A DNA stretch of 15,465 nucleotides from UBA10906 sp049296695 (GTDB lineage: Bacteria; Pseudomonadota; Gammaproteobacteria; Methylococcales; Methylomonadaceae): positions 1-15,465 of the forward strand of contig JBAQSX010000088.1 of assembly GCA_049296695.1 (NCBI GenBank). The letters are read 5' to 3'. Within the stretch, counting starts at the first letter, position 1, and every line of letters starts with the position of its first letter. The notes beneath the pieces were generated by a model. The model did not search any database and was not told where the DNA came from. It saw nothing but the letters and a program-made list of their open reading frames with translations. Shown piece by piece: positions 1 to 7,388 of this stretch. A program made the position numbers and the translations under genes.

Positions 1-124
1 AAATGCAATTAAATGCAATTAAATGCAATTAAATGCAATTAAATGCAATTAAATGCAATTAAATGCAATTAAATGCAATTAAATGCAATTAAATGCAATT
101 AAATGCAATTAAATGCAATTAAAT
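1..124. repeat. Perfect 10-bp tandem repeat array, 12 copies
   Basis: The unit AAATGCAATT is repeated twelve times without a single change, followed by a partial copy (AAAT). The array begins at the window edge, so more copies may lie to the left. It is non-coding: because 10 is not a multiple of 3, TAA recurs in every forward frame every 30 bp. Each unit carries an AATTAAAT tract, so A/T tracts recur once per helical turn, a spacing that favours intrinsic DNA curvature. The perfect identity suggests recent slippage expansion. Its role is unknown. Confidence 0.97.
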
Positions 125-305
125 TTAATACGCCATAATTGTAAACTTGCAGAAATAATAAAGCAAACTTTTTAATCTATAAAATATTAGGAAAGTTAGT
201 ATCTTGTAATACGCTTATTATAAATAAGTAATAAGACAATATGATGACTTTATTTGCGCATTTACGTTATTAATAAGTAGCACGGTATATGCCAATAATA
301 ATTAC

Positions 306-333
306 TATAAAATTCATGCTGTTGAATTTTATA
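306..333. repeat. AT-rich hairpin, 11-bp arms
   Basis: TATAAAATTCA (306-316) and TGAATTTTATA (323-333) are perfect inverted copies around a 6-nt loop. The first arm overlaps one copy of the 12-bp direct repeat described for this stretch. No function can be assigned. Confidence 0.6.
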
Positions 334-425
334 AATAATAAAATTCATGTCAAATAACCTATTTTTATGAAAAAAATGAGCTATATCGCTTATATAATAA
401 TTAGCTAAAATTAATAAATACTAAA

Positions 426-449
426 TAAGCATATAATGTTTTATGCTTA
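426..449 (-). terminator. Weak candidate terminator of corA
   Basis: TAAGCATA (426-433) and TATGCTTA (442-449) form an 8-bp stem with an 8-nt loop, about 45 nt beyond the corA stop codon on the minus strand. The stem is AT-rich and only a poor T-run follows, so termination is a guess from position and symmetry. Confidence 0.3.
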
Positions 450-494
450 ACTAAAAAATGAAAAAAATGTATTTCTATAATCCTAGCGTGGCAT

Positions 495-1568
495 TCACAG
501 CCATTTTTTTCTTTTGAAATAGTGCAGTAATAAAATGGTAACACTTACAAATATCGCCCACGCCATCGCATAACCCCAACGCCACTTTAATTCAGGCATA
601 TACTCGAAATTCATGCCGTAAACCCCCGCAATAAACGTCAACGGTATAAAAATAGAGGCGAACACCGTTAGCACTTTCATAGTTTCATTCATTTTATTGC
701 TAACGCTAGACAGGTAAATATCGAGCATACCTGTGGTTAAATCACGGTAAGACTCCATTGCTTCAATGACGCGAATGGCATGATCGTAGACATCACTAAA
801 ATAATGGCGCGTGCGCTGGCTCAATAAAGCTGAGTCACTGCGTTGTATAGCGGCTAATAATTCCCGCAAAGGGGCAATAGTGCGTTTTAAAAAAATCAAT
901 TCCCGTTTTACTTTTTGAATAGTGGCTAGAGTATTATTATTGGGGTCGGCTAATAATTCATCTTCTACATTTTCCAAAAGATCATCAAGCGCGTCTTGTA
1001 ATACAAAATAATCATCGATTATAGTGTCCATAATACTATAAGCTAAATAATCCGCCCCTAAATGACGTAATTGACTTTTGTCATTATCAAGTCTGTGAAT
1101 AATGCCATCAAATAAGGAATTGGGTTTTTCTTTAAATAAGAAAACAATTTTATCTAAAATTAATAAGCTGATTTGTTCATAATTCACTTCAAATTCATCT
1201 TTTGCTATGCTGATGGCTTTGACTACAATATATAAATAATCAGAAAATTCTTCAAATTTTGGACGCTGATGGGTATTTAAAATATCTTCTAATACTAAGG
1301 GGTGAATGGCAAAGTATTCACCTATGGTATCGATAATGGCTATGTCTTGCAGACCATCAATAATCACCCAAGTAATACTATCGGTGTTGCGATAAGGTAA
1401 TAATTCGTCAATGCTGGTTATTTCAGATTTTTCTAAATGATTTTCGTTATAATCAATTAGGGTAATACGATGCTGATAATCATGTTTTTCACCGACATGA
1501 ATTAATGTTCCGGGTGCTAAACCTGATTTTTTTGAGGCATAGCTAGGTGACTGCGATAGGCTAGTCAT
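495..1568 (-). CDS. corA: Magnesium/cobalt channel CorA
   Basis: This is a 357-residue CorA-type divalent cation channel of the inner membrane, which as a pentamer carries Mg2+ (and Co2+) into the cell. A long cytoplasmic alpha/beta and helical domain (about residues 1-295) is followed by two C-terminal membrane segments (about 300-317 and 332-351). The family signature GMN sits at 318-320, followed by the usual loop FEYMPEL, and the protein ends in a basic KRKKWL tail. The N-terminus (KSGLAPGTL) and the whole length resemble the Thermotoga maritima protein of 351 residues. For this reason I chose the ATG at 1568, although none of the possible starts has a good Shine-Dalgarno. An ATG at 1613 would add 15 residues, and a TTG at 1667 would add 33 residues unlike the family. 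The gene is divergent from the TPR gene and appears monocistronic. Confidence 0.95.
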   Translation of the reverse strand: MTSLSQSPSYASKKSGLAPGTLIHVGEKHDYQHRITLIDYNENHLEKSEITSIDELLPYRNTDSITWVIIDGLQDIAIIDTIGEYFAIHPLVLEDILNTHQRPKFEEFSDYLYIVVKAISIAKDEFEVNYEQISLLILDKIVFLFKEKPNSLFDGIIHRLDNDKSQLRHLGADYLAYSIMDTIIDDYFVLQDALDDLLENVEDELLADPNNNTLATIQKVKRELIFLKRTIAPLRELLAAIQRSDSALLSQRTRHYFSDVYDHAIRVIEAMESYRDLTTGMLDIYLSSVSNKMNETMKVLTVFASIFIPLTFIAGVYGMNFEYMPELKWRWGYAMAWAIFVSVTILLLHYFKRKKWL

Positions 1569-1724
1569 TGATGGTTTTATGAAATAATTAAAATAATATG
1601 CGTATTTATTCATGATGTATCGGTAATTAATGAAAATCTGCTCAGTACAAGGCGTTGTTGTTGTCAACTAACGGTTTTTTTTCATAAGCTGTTATCCTAT
1701 AGCGGGTTAGTCATTCATTTTCAT

Positions 1725-1730
1725 CAGGAG
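1725..1730 (+). promoter_or_regulatory. Ribosome binding site deciding the TPR gene start
   Basis: CAGGAG lies 9 nt before the ATG at 1740. It touches the in-frame TTG at 1731, which therefore cannot use it. This fixes the start at 1740 rather than 1731. Confidence 0.75.
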
Positions 1731-1739
1731 TTGTATAGT

Positions 1740-2693
1740 ATGTCGTTTTTAGCCTCATTCAATAAAAAATCTAAATTAAATTCAATGATTAAGCAAACCG
1801 AGCAGGCGCGTAAAAGTGAAAGCGGTGTGGCGGATAATTTGTTCAAAGGCGCGTATCAAGGTTATGCTGAAGTGTTGTTAGATGATTCTTTACGCGCTGA
1901 TGCTTTATATCATTGGGGTTTTGCTTTATTGCATCAAGCCAAAACTAAATCAGGGGATGTTGCCAGCAGACTTTATCGTGACGCGGTAACTAAGTTTGAT
2001 TTTTGTTTGTTATTGAATCCTAATTATTTAGGTGCGGCAATTAACGGTGGCGTGGCTTATATGGACTTAGCACGTTTATTGGCCGTAGACGCAACTGATG
2101 AATTATATGATTTGGCAAAAAAGCAGTTTGAACGTGCTAATAGTATTCATAGAGGTACGGCTTCTTATAATTTAGCTTGTATTTGCGCTTTGCGTGAGCA
2201 ACAAGATGGCTGTCGCCAAGCCTTAGAACATGCTTTAAATAACGGGAGTCTGCCCGATTCTGTTGATATTTTAGCCGATGCCGATATGGATAAGGTTAAA
2301 GAGCAACAATGGTTTGTGGACTTTATTACCGCCATAACCGCGCCAGCCGTTGAGGAAGGCGAAACAGTTGCAGAAGCGACTAAGCAAGAAGCTGTAGAAA
2401 CACCTGTAGAGCAAGCCGCTGGAAGCGTTGCTGAACCTCAAGTGACTGAGCCAGAAAACGAAATAGAAGAGCCTGTTGCCGAAGTTGTGACTGAATCCGC
2501 CACAGAAGTGGTCGCAGAAGTTGCTGAAACTGAGGTTGTCACTGAATCGGTGGATGCAGTAGAAGCAACTGTTACCGAAGAAACGCTTGATGAAACCCAA
2601 AGCCAAGAAGAGTCCATCGCCGAAGTTGCCGAAACGATGAGTGAAGACGCAGTTATTAAAACGCGTGGTGCGAAGCTTAAAAAGCATCATTAA
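1740..2693 (+). CDS. TPR-like protein with acidic repetitive tail
   Basis: This is a predicted 317-residue soluble protein of unknown function. Residues about 30-165 are helical and TPR-like: ALYHWGFALLHQA, then a segment with FDFCLLLNPNYLGAAIN, then AKKQFERANSI. They are followed by ASYNLACICALREQQDGCRQALEHAL and a closing DADMDKVKEQQWF segment, which resembles the end of many TPR arrays. TPR domains generally mediate protein-protein contacts. Residues about 201-300 are a low-complexity tail rich in Glu, Val, Ala and Thr, with recurring blocks such as EVV, AEVAET and VTES. The protein ends with a basic tip, KTRGAKLKKHH. No signal peptide or membrane segment is visible. It is divergent from corA and followed immediately by a MITE-like element. 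The domain call is fairly firm; the role is unknown. Confidence 0.8.
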   Translation: MSFLASFNKKSKLNSMIKQTEQARKSESGVADNLFKGAYQGYAEVLLDDSLRADALYHWGFALLHQAKTKSGDVASRLYRDAVTKFDFCLLLNPNYLGAAINGGVAYMDLARLLAVDATDELYDLAKKQFERANSIHRGTASYNLACICALREQQDGCRQALEHALNNGSLPDSVDILADADMDKVKEQQWFVDFITAITAPAVEEGETVAEATKQEAVETPVEQAAGSVAEPQVTEPENEIEEPVAEVVTESATEVVAEVAETEVVTESVDAVEATVTEETLDETQSQEESIAEVAETMSEDAVIKTRGAKLKKHH

Positions 2694-2710
2694 TGCTTGC
2701 TTTAAACTTA

Positions 2711-2834
2711 TAATTAACTGAATTTACGCAAAGTTTAGGACTGTCAGTGCTTTAAGCACTGCCAGTCCTCGTGAAACCAGTCAATTACATGAGACCTGTT
2801 GCTAGGTCTCGCTTTGCGTAACTTTAGTTAATTA
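2711..2834. mobile_element. MITE-like element, copy 1
   Basis: This 124-bp element is bounded by 23-bp terminal inverted repeats at 2711-2733 and 2812-2834, which match at 21 of 23 positions. The shared core of the ends is TTAACTGAAGTTACGCA with minor changes. Inside are two hairpins: a 33-nt near-palindrome at 2737-2769 and a 7-bp stem at 2791-2810 (GAGACCT/AGGTCTC). There is no room for a transposase. It resembles the reverse complement of the element at 14599-14733 along most of its length. It lies directly after the TPR gene stop, where its hairpins may also end transcription. Target-site duplications cannot be defined in this AT-rich context. Confidence 0.75.
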
Positions 2835-2854
2835 AAACTAATAGCAATCCATCA

Positions 2855-2883
2855 ATAGAGACGCGTATATTACGCGTCTCTAT
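2855..2883. repeat. Perfect hairpin, 13-bp arms
   Basis: The left arm at 2855-2867 (ATAGAGACGCGTA) and the right arm at 2871-2883 are exact inverted copies around a 3-nt centre, TAT. The MluI-like core ACGCGT occurs in both arms. No T-run follows, so it is not a classical terminator. It resembles short dispersed palindromes found in many copies in some cyanobacteria and sulfur bacteria. It sits between the TPR gene and the secA promoter region. Confidence 0.75.
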
Positions 2884-2990
2884 AAAATATACTTGTATTC
2901 ATCAAGGTCATTTTTACGCAATGGTTATGGCGTATCTTACTTGACATAAAATAATGTCGCTTTTGCCTGTAACTGATAAACTAGGCATTC

Positions 2991-2996
2991 TATAAT
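2991..2996 (+). promoter_or_regulatory. Candidate -10 box for secA
   Basis: A perfect TATAAT lies about 50 nt before the secA ATG. The -35 region at proper spacing (around 2968-2973) is poor, and a perfect TTGACA at 2941-2946 is 44 nt away, too far to pair with it. The element is plausible from position and match to consensus only. Confidence 0.4.
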
Positions 2997-3045
2997 CAGA
3001 ACGTTTTGATTGAATCTATTTCACTTTTTTACACTGGAAAACAAC

Positions 3046-5769
3046 ATGCTGGGTAAGCTCGTCAGATTTGCTATAGGAAGCCGCAACGATAGGCTCATAA
3101 AAAAGAAAAGAAAGCTAGTTAATAAAATTAATGCTTTAGCTTCAAACTATGAAAAATTATCCGATGAAGCCTTACAAGCAAAAACACAAGAATTTCGCAA
3201 TCGTTTAGCAAAAGGCGAAAAATTAAACGATTTACTGCCCGAAGCCTTTGCTACGGTCAGAGAAGCCTCCACTCGCGTGTTTGGGATGCGTCATTTTGAT
3301 GTACAGCTCATCGGCGGCATGGTGTTACATGACGGCAAAATCGCCGAAATGAAAACAGGTGAAGGTAAAACCTTAATGGCAACCTTAGCCGCATACTTTA
3401 ACGCGCTGGCAGGACATGGCGTACATGTCGTGACCGTCAATGATTATTTGGCAAGACGTGACTCGGCGTGGATGGGCAAGTTATATGGCTTTTTAGGACT
3501 GACCACAGGCGTTATCTTAAGCCAAATGGATCAAAAAGAACGCCGTGCCGCTTACGGCTGTGATATTACTTACGGCACTAACAACGAATTTGGTTTTGAT
3601 TATCTGCGCGACAACATGGCATTTAATTTAGACCAAAAAGTACAACGTGATTTGCATTTTGCCATTGTTGATGAAGTGGACTCGATTTTAATTGACGAAG
3701 CGCGCACCCCGTTAATCATTTCAGGCCCTACCGAAGAAAGCACCGAATTTTATATTAAAGTCAACGCCATAGTTCCCTTATTGATTCGTCAAGAAAAAGA
3801 AGGCGAGAGCGGCGATTACACCGTTGATGAAAAAACCAAACAAATCCATTTAAGTGAAGCAGGTCATGAACATGTTGAACATTTAATGGTAGAACACGGC
3901 TTAATGCCCGAAGGCACAAGTCTTTACGATGCGGCTAACATTCGCTTAATGCACTACTTGAGCGCGTCTTTACGCGGTCATGCTTTATTCAAAAAAGATG
4001 TCGATTATATTGTTGCTAATGGTGAAATTGTCATTGTCGATGAATTCACAGGACGGATTATGCAAGGCAGACGTTGGTCTGAGGGTTTGCATCAAGCCAT
4101 TGAAGCCAAAGAAGGCGTAAAAATCAACAATGAAAACCAAACCTTAGCCTCAATTACTTTCCAAAACTATTTCCGTCTGTATCATAAACTTTCAGGTATG
4201 ACAGGAACTGCTGACACTGAAGCTTTTGAATTAAATAAAATTTATGGCTTAGAAGTGGTGGTGATTCCTACCCATCGTCCTATGGTGCGCCGTGATTTGG
4301 GTGACGTGGTGTTTTTAACCACTGAGGAAAAATATCAAGCCGTTGCCGATGATATTAAAGAATGCGTCACTCGTGGACAACCTGTATTAGTGGGTACAAC
4401 CTCGATTGAAAACTCAGAACGCATTTCTAATTTGCTCAATAAACAAGGCGTAAAACACGAAGTATTAAATGCTAAACAGCATGAACGTGAAGCGCATATT
4501 GTTGAACAAGCAGGTAAATTAGGCGCAGTTACCATTGCGACTAATATGGCAGGTCGCGGCACGGATATTGTTTTGGGTGGTAATTTAGAAGCCGAACTTG
4601 CCGCTTTAGGTGTCGATGCCAGTGATGCGGATAAAGAACGCGTGCGCGGCGCGTGGTTGGAGAGTCATAACAAAGTATTAGCCGCTGGTGGTTTGCATGT
4701 GATTGGTTCAGAACGGCACGAATCGCGCCGTATTGACAACCAATTGCGCGGTCGTTCAGGCAGACAAGGCGATCCAGGGTCAACACGCTTTTATTTATCT
4801 TTGCAAGATGATTTGATGCGTATTTTTGCCTCTGAAAAAGTGGCAGGTTTAATGCAAAAACTGGGCATGGGTAATGGTGAGGCGATTGAACATCCTTGGG
4901 TGACGCGTTCAATTGAAAATGCGCAACGCAAAGTCGAAGCGCGTAACTTTGATATTCGTAAAGAAATTCTGTCTTACGATGACGTTGCCAATGATCAACG
5001 TAAAGTCGTCTACGCGCAACGCAATGAACTCATGGAAGCCAAAGAAATCTCTGAGATTATTACTGCGATTCGTGAAGACGTTATCAATAATATTATTGAT
5101 GAATTCATTTTGCCTAAAACCATGGTTGACCAATGGGACATCAAAGCTTTAGAAACGCGTTTGCAACAAGAATTTAATGTCATTATTCCCGTAGCACAGT
5201 TATTAGAAGACGATAAACTACTCACCGAACAAGGTTTGCGTCAACGCATTGTTGGGTTACTGGCAAAAAATCATGATGATAAAGCGCAGTTTATGGGCTT
5301 AGATACCATGCAACATATTGAAAAATCAGTGATGTTGCAAGTGTTAGACCATAGCTGGAAAGAACATTTAATGGCAATGGATTATTTGCGCCAAGGTATT
5401 CATTTCCGTGGTTATGCACAAAAAGACCCCAAACAAGAATACAAGCGCGAAGCTTTTGAAATGTTTAGTGAATTGCTAAACCATCTCAAATACGAAGTGG
5501 TCAGCATCTTGGCTAAAGTACAAGTCTCACAAGAAACTGATGTTGAAGCCTTAGACAGGCAAATGCAAGAACCTAAAGAAATGCACTTTGAACATGCTAG
5601 CGTTTCTGCTTTAAGTGATTATGCAGACGAGCAAACTGTTAGTGAAGAAGACCATGAAAATGCTATCGTGCAACCTTTTGTGCGTGAAGAAACCAAAGTG
5701 GGACGCAATGATCCTTGTCCTTGCGGTTCGGGCAAAAAATTCAAACAGTGCTGTGGTAAATTGAGTTAA
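3046..5769 (+). CDS. secA: Preprotein translocase ATPase SecA
   Basis: SecA is the motor ATPase that drives unfolded preproteins through the SecYEG channel at the inner membrane. The 907-residue length and the layout match the proteobacterial protein. Walker A MKTGEGKT is at 102-109 and Walker B DEVD at 209-212, the same numbering as in E. coli. The second nucleotide-binding domain motifs follow (TNMAGRGTDI and the QLRGRSGRQGDPG segment), then the helical scaffold region. The C-terminal tail GRNDPCPCGSGKKFKQCC carries the zinc-binding cysteines 891, 893, 902 and 903; here the last ligand is Cys rather than the His found in E. coli. I chose the ATG at 3046 because MLGKLVRF...GSRNDR is the standard N-terminus. 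An upstream in-frame TTG at 3010 would add 12 unrelated residues. Only a weak Shine-Dalgarno is visible. No secM-like gene precedes it. Confidence 0.98.
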   Translation: MLGKLVRFAIGSRNDRLIKKKRKLVNKINALASNYEKLSDEALQAKTQEFRNRLAKGEKLNDLLPEAFATVREASTRVFGMRHFDVQLIGGMVLHDGKIAEMKTGEGKTLMATLAAYFNALAGHGVHVVTVNDYLARRDSAWMGKLYGFLGLTTGVILSQMDQKERRAAYGCDITYGTNNEFGFDYLRDNMAFNLDQKVQRDLHFAIVDEVDSILIDEARTPLIISGPTEESTEFYIKVNAIVPLLIRQEKEGESGDYTVDEKTKQIHLSEAGHEHVEHLMVEHGLMPEGTSLYDAANIRLMHYLSASLRGHALFKKDVDYIVANGEIVIVDEFTGRIMQGRRWSEGLHQAIEAKEGVKINNENQTLASITFQNYFRLYHKLSGMTGTADTEAFELNKIYGLEVVVIPTHRPMVRRDLGDVVFLTTEEKYQAVADDIKECVTRGQPVLVGTTSIENSERISNLLNKQGVKHEVLNAKQHEREAHIVEQAGKLGAVTIATNMAGRGTDIVLGGNLEAELAALGVDASDADKERVRGAWLESHNKVLAAGGLHVIGSERHESRRIDNQLRGRSGRQGDPGSTRFYLSLQDDLMRIFASEKVAGLMQKLGMGNGEAIEHPWVTRSIENAQRKVEARNFDIRKEILSYDDVANDQRKVVYAQRNELMEAKEISEIITAIREDVINNIIDEFILPKTMVDQWDIKALETRLQQEFNVIIPVAQLLEDDKLLTEQGLRQRIVGLLAKNHDDKAQFMGLDTMQHIEKSVMLQVLDHSWKEHLMAMDYLRQGIHFRGYAQKDPKQEYKREAFEMFSELLNHLKYEVVSILAKVQVSQETDVEALDRQMQEPKEMHFEHASVSALSDYADEQTVSEEDHENAIVQPFVREETKVGRNDPCPCGSGKKFKQCCGKLS

Positions 5770-5775
5770 ACATAA

Positions 5776-5832
5776 TAATCGCTTTTGCCTAAAAGCTAAA
5801 TTCTTAGAAAAGGCTATAGGTAAAAGCGATTA
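5776..5832 (+). terminator. Hairpin after secA, probable terminator
   Basis: The arms 5776-5791 (TAATCGCTTTTGCCTA) and 5817-5832 match as inverted copies at 15 of 16 positions. A small inner stem CTAA/TTAG sits in the loop. It begins 6 nt after the secA stop codon. No strong T-run follows directly, so it may act as a processing or partial termination signal, or belong to a dispersed repeat. Confidence 0.5.
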
Positions 5833-5894
5833 GTTATACCTTTTAAAACAAACCGAGACTGAAAGCTTATGTGGCTCTCGATAAAAAATTCTGA

Positions 5895-5942
5895 TTTGTT
5901 GCATTATTTAGCGCGGGTTTGTTGCATTAAAACGCGGCAAAC
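5895..5942 (+). promoter_or_regulatory. Direct repeat and hairpin ahead of the HD-GYP gene
   Basis: TTTGTTGCATTA occurs at 5895-5906 and again at 5918-5929, with a 23-bp period (about two helical turns). The second copy also starts a possible RNA hairpin at 5917-5942 (GTTTGTTGC with GCGGCAAAC, two wobble pairs). The site ends 35 nt before the ATG. It could be an operator or a leader structure; no regulator is identified. Confidence 0.3.
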
Positions 5943-5977
5943 ACTTTCATTTACTTGGCTGTTTTCATAGGTAAATA

Positions 5978-7330
5978 ATGGCTATTAAAGATTGGTTGCC
6001 TTTTGGCGGTAAGAAAAAGCCAGAGCCGCTCAAACGAGTGGATAGTACTGATTACACCTCTTTAGAAAAGGTGTACACGCCTGTCAATCAATTGGCATTG
6101 GGCATGTATGTGGTTGAATTAGATAGGCCTTGGCTGGAAACCAACTTTGCCATGCAAGGTTTTGAATTAACTACTGAAGCGCAAATTCAGTCGGTTAAAA
6201 ACGTCTGCGAATATGTGTATATCGACATGTCACGCAAAAGAAGACGCAAAGACCTTGAACGAAATAACACCTCCGTTACCAGTGCTAAACATAAATTAGA
6301 AAGCCATAAAGTTTTAACCCTAGGCGCGCCGCCTAAACGCTTAGCCTCTGTTGAAAAAGAAATGGGGCGTGCTGAGCAGACTTATGCCAATACTCAAGTG
6401 TTAGTCAAAGAATTTTTAAACAAAGCTTCCAAAGGAGATGGTGTTGACGGCTGGCTGGCAAAACAAGCCGTTGCCGAATGCGTCAACAGCGTACTGCATT
6501 CGCCAGACGCGTTGCTGTGGTTATCACAATTAAAAAATAAAGACCATTACACCGCGCAACACAGTTTAAATACCTGCGTGTTATCCATCGTTTTAGGAAG
6601 ACATTTAAATTTGCCTGAGAAAAATCTAAACAATTTAGGCTTATGCGGCATGATGCACGACATTGGCAATTCACAAATTCCTTTAGCGATTCTCAATAAA
6701 CCGAGTAAATTGACTCCCGACGAATTGCAAATTATGCAATCACACACCACTTTGGGTTATGAATTACTCAAATCCAGTAATGATATGCACTTAAGCGCGA
6801 TTAGCGTGGCACTTACGCATCATGAACAACTCGATGGCAAAGGTTATCCTAGAGGTATTGATAGAGGCAGTATTTCTGATTTTTCTAAAATTGTCTCGAT
6901 TGCCGATGTTTATGATGCGATTACCAGTAATCGCGTTTATCAAAATAGTAAAACCCACTTAGAAGCTATTACCACCTTAACTAAAGTATCAGGCACACAA
7001 TTAGATGCGATTTTAGTGGTGAAATTTATTGAAAGCTTAGGCGTTTATCCACCGGGGTGTTTTGTTGAAATGACCAATGGCGCGGTGGCGATTGTCATTG
7101 AAGTCAATGAAACGGCTAAATTGCGCCCTAAAGTTATTGTGGTTTTAGATGAACAAAAACAACCTGTAGTCGAACAAATGTTAGATTTATCAGAAATGCC
7201 CGTTGATAAATATGATATGCCTTACACCATTAAAAGTATTGTTAAACCCGATGAATGGAATATTGATATTAATAAATATTATCAAGAAAACTTTTTACAA
7301 AAAGCCTTTTCCATTAAAAAGAAACGTTAA
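5978..7330 (+). CDS. HD-GYP domain protein with DUF3391, possible cyclic-di-GMP phosphodiesterase
   Basis: This is a 450-residue cytoplasmic protein. The N-terminal part (about 28-90) matches the DUF3391 domain often found before HD-GYP domains (LGMYVVELDRPWLETNFAMQGF). The HD-GYP domain spans about 185-350. Visible metal-site residues are H195, H227-D228, H256, H281-H282 and D310, and the family motif HHEQLDGKGYP is intact at 281-291. The family hydrolyses the second messenger cyclic di-GMP. One signature residue differs: the HDxGK motif reads HDIGN, with Asn at 231 instead of Lys. Activity may therefore be altered, although the metal ligands remain. A C-terminal segment (about 355-450) ends in a basic KKKR tail. 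The ATG at 5978 follows a weak TAGGTA ribosome site. The gene is preceded by the secA hairpin and followed by a strong terminator, so it is likely monocistronic. Confidence 0.93.
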   Translation: MAIKDWLPFGGKKKPEPLKRVDSTDYTSLEKVYTPVNQLALGMYVVELDRPWLETNFAMQGFELTTEAQIQSVKNVCEYVYIDMSRKRRRKDLERNNTSVTSAKHKLESHKVLTLGAPPKRLASVEKEMGRAEQTYANTQVLVKEFLNKASKGDGVDGWLAKQAVAECVNSVLHSPDALLWLSQLKNKDHYTAQHSLNTCVLSIVLGRHLNLPEKNLNNLGLCGMMHDIGNSQIPLAILNKPSKLTPDELQIMQSHTTLGYELLKSSNDMHLSAISVALTHHEQLDGKGYPRGIDRGSISDFSKIVSIADVYDAITSNRVYQNSKTHLEAITTLTKVSGTQLDAILVVKFIESLGVYPPGCFVEMTNGAVAIVIEVNETAKLRPKVIVVLDEQKQPVVEQMLDLSEMPVDKYDMPYTIKSIVKPDEWNIDINKYYQENFLQKAFSIKKKR

Positions 7331-7354
7331 AATAATTCATGTCCGTAATAATAC

Positions 7355-7384
7355 AAAAAGCCGCTTATTAAGCGGCTTTTTTAT
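7355..7384 (+). terminator. Rho-independent terminator of the HD-GYP gene
   Basis: AAAAAGCCGCT (7355-7365) and AGCGGCTTTTT (7371-7381) form an 11-bp stem with a 5-nt loop, TATTA. The stem ends in a run of T that continues to 7382. It lies 25 nt after the stop codon. The A-run on the other arm would allow some function on the minus strand as well. Confidence 0.92.
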
Positions 7385-7388
7385 TTGT

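Larger units (their letters stand above)
125..494. other. AT-rich non-coding stretch downstream of corA
   Basis: No convincing coding region is visible on either strand. The stretch is very AT-rich. It holds a 12-bp direct repeat (ATAAAATTCATG at 307-318 and 338-349), a hairpin with 11-bp arms at 306-333, and another hairpin at 426-449. I see no RNA gene or recognisable binding site. Confidence 0.7.

Noticed and set aside
1..124. CRISPR array or plasmid-type iterons
   Set aside because: The units are contiguous 10-mers without spacers, which excludes CRISPR. No replication gene or dnaA-type box lies next to them, so an origin is unsupported.
1569..1667. N-terminal extension of CorA from the TTG at 1667 or the ATG at 1613
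   Set aside because: The extra residues do not resemble CorA family N-termini. The length and sequence match the family well from the ATG at 1568. The ATG at 1613 cannot be fully excluded.
2271..2690. Antisense reading frame of 139 codons over the TPR gene tail
   Set aside because: It is a mirror of the repetitive acidic tail, giving Phe/Cys/Arg-rich low-complexity protein with no ribosome site.
2941..2946. Perfect TTGACA as the secA -35 box
   Set aside because: No -10-like hexamer lies 16-19 bp downstream, and the TATAAT at 2991 is 44 bp away.
4335..5225. Several reading frames inside secA, including one forward frame at 4913-5152
   Set aside because: They overlap a fully conserved gene and show no family features.
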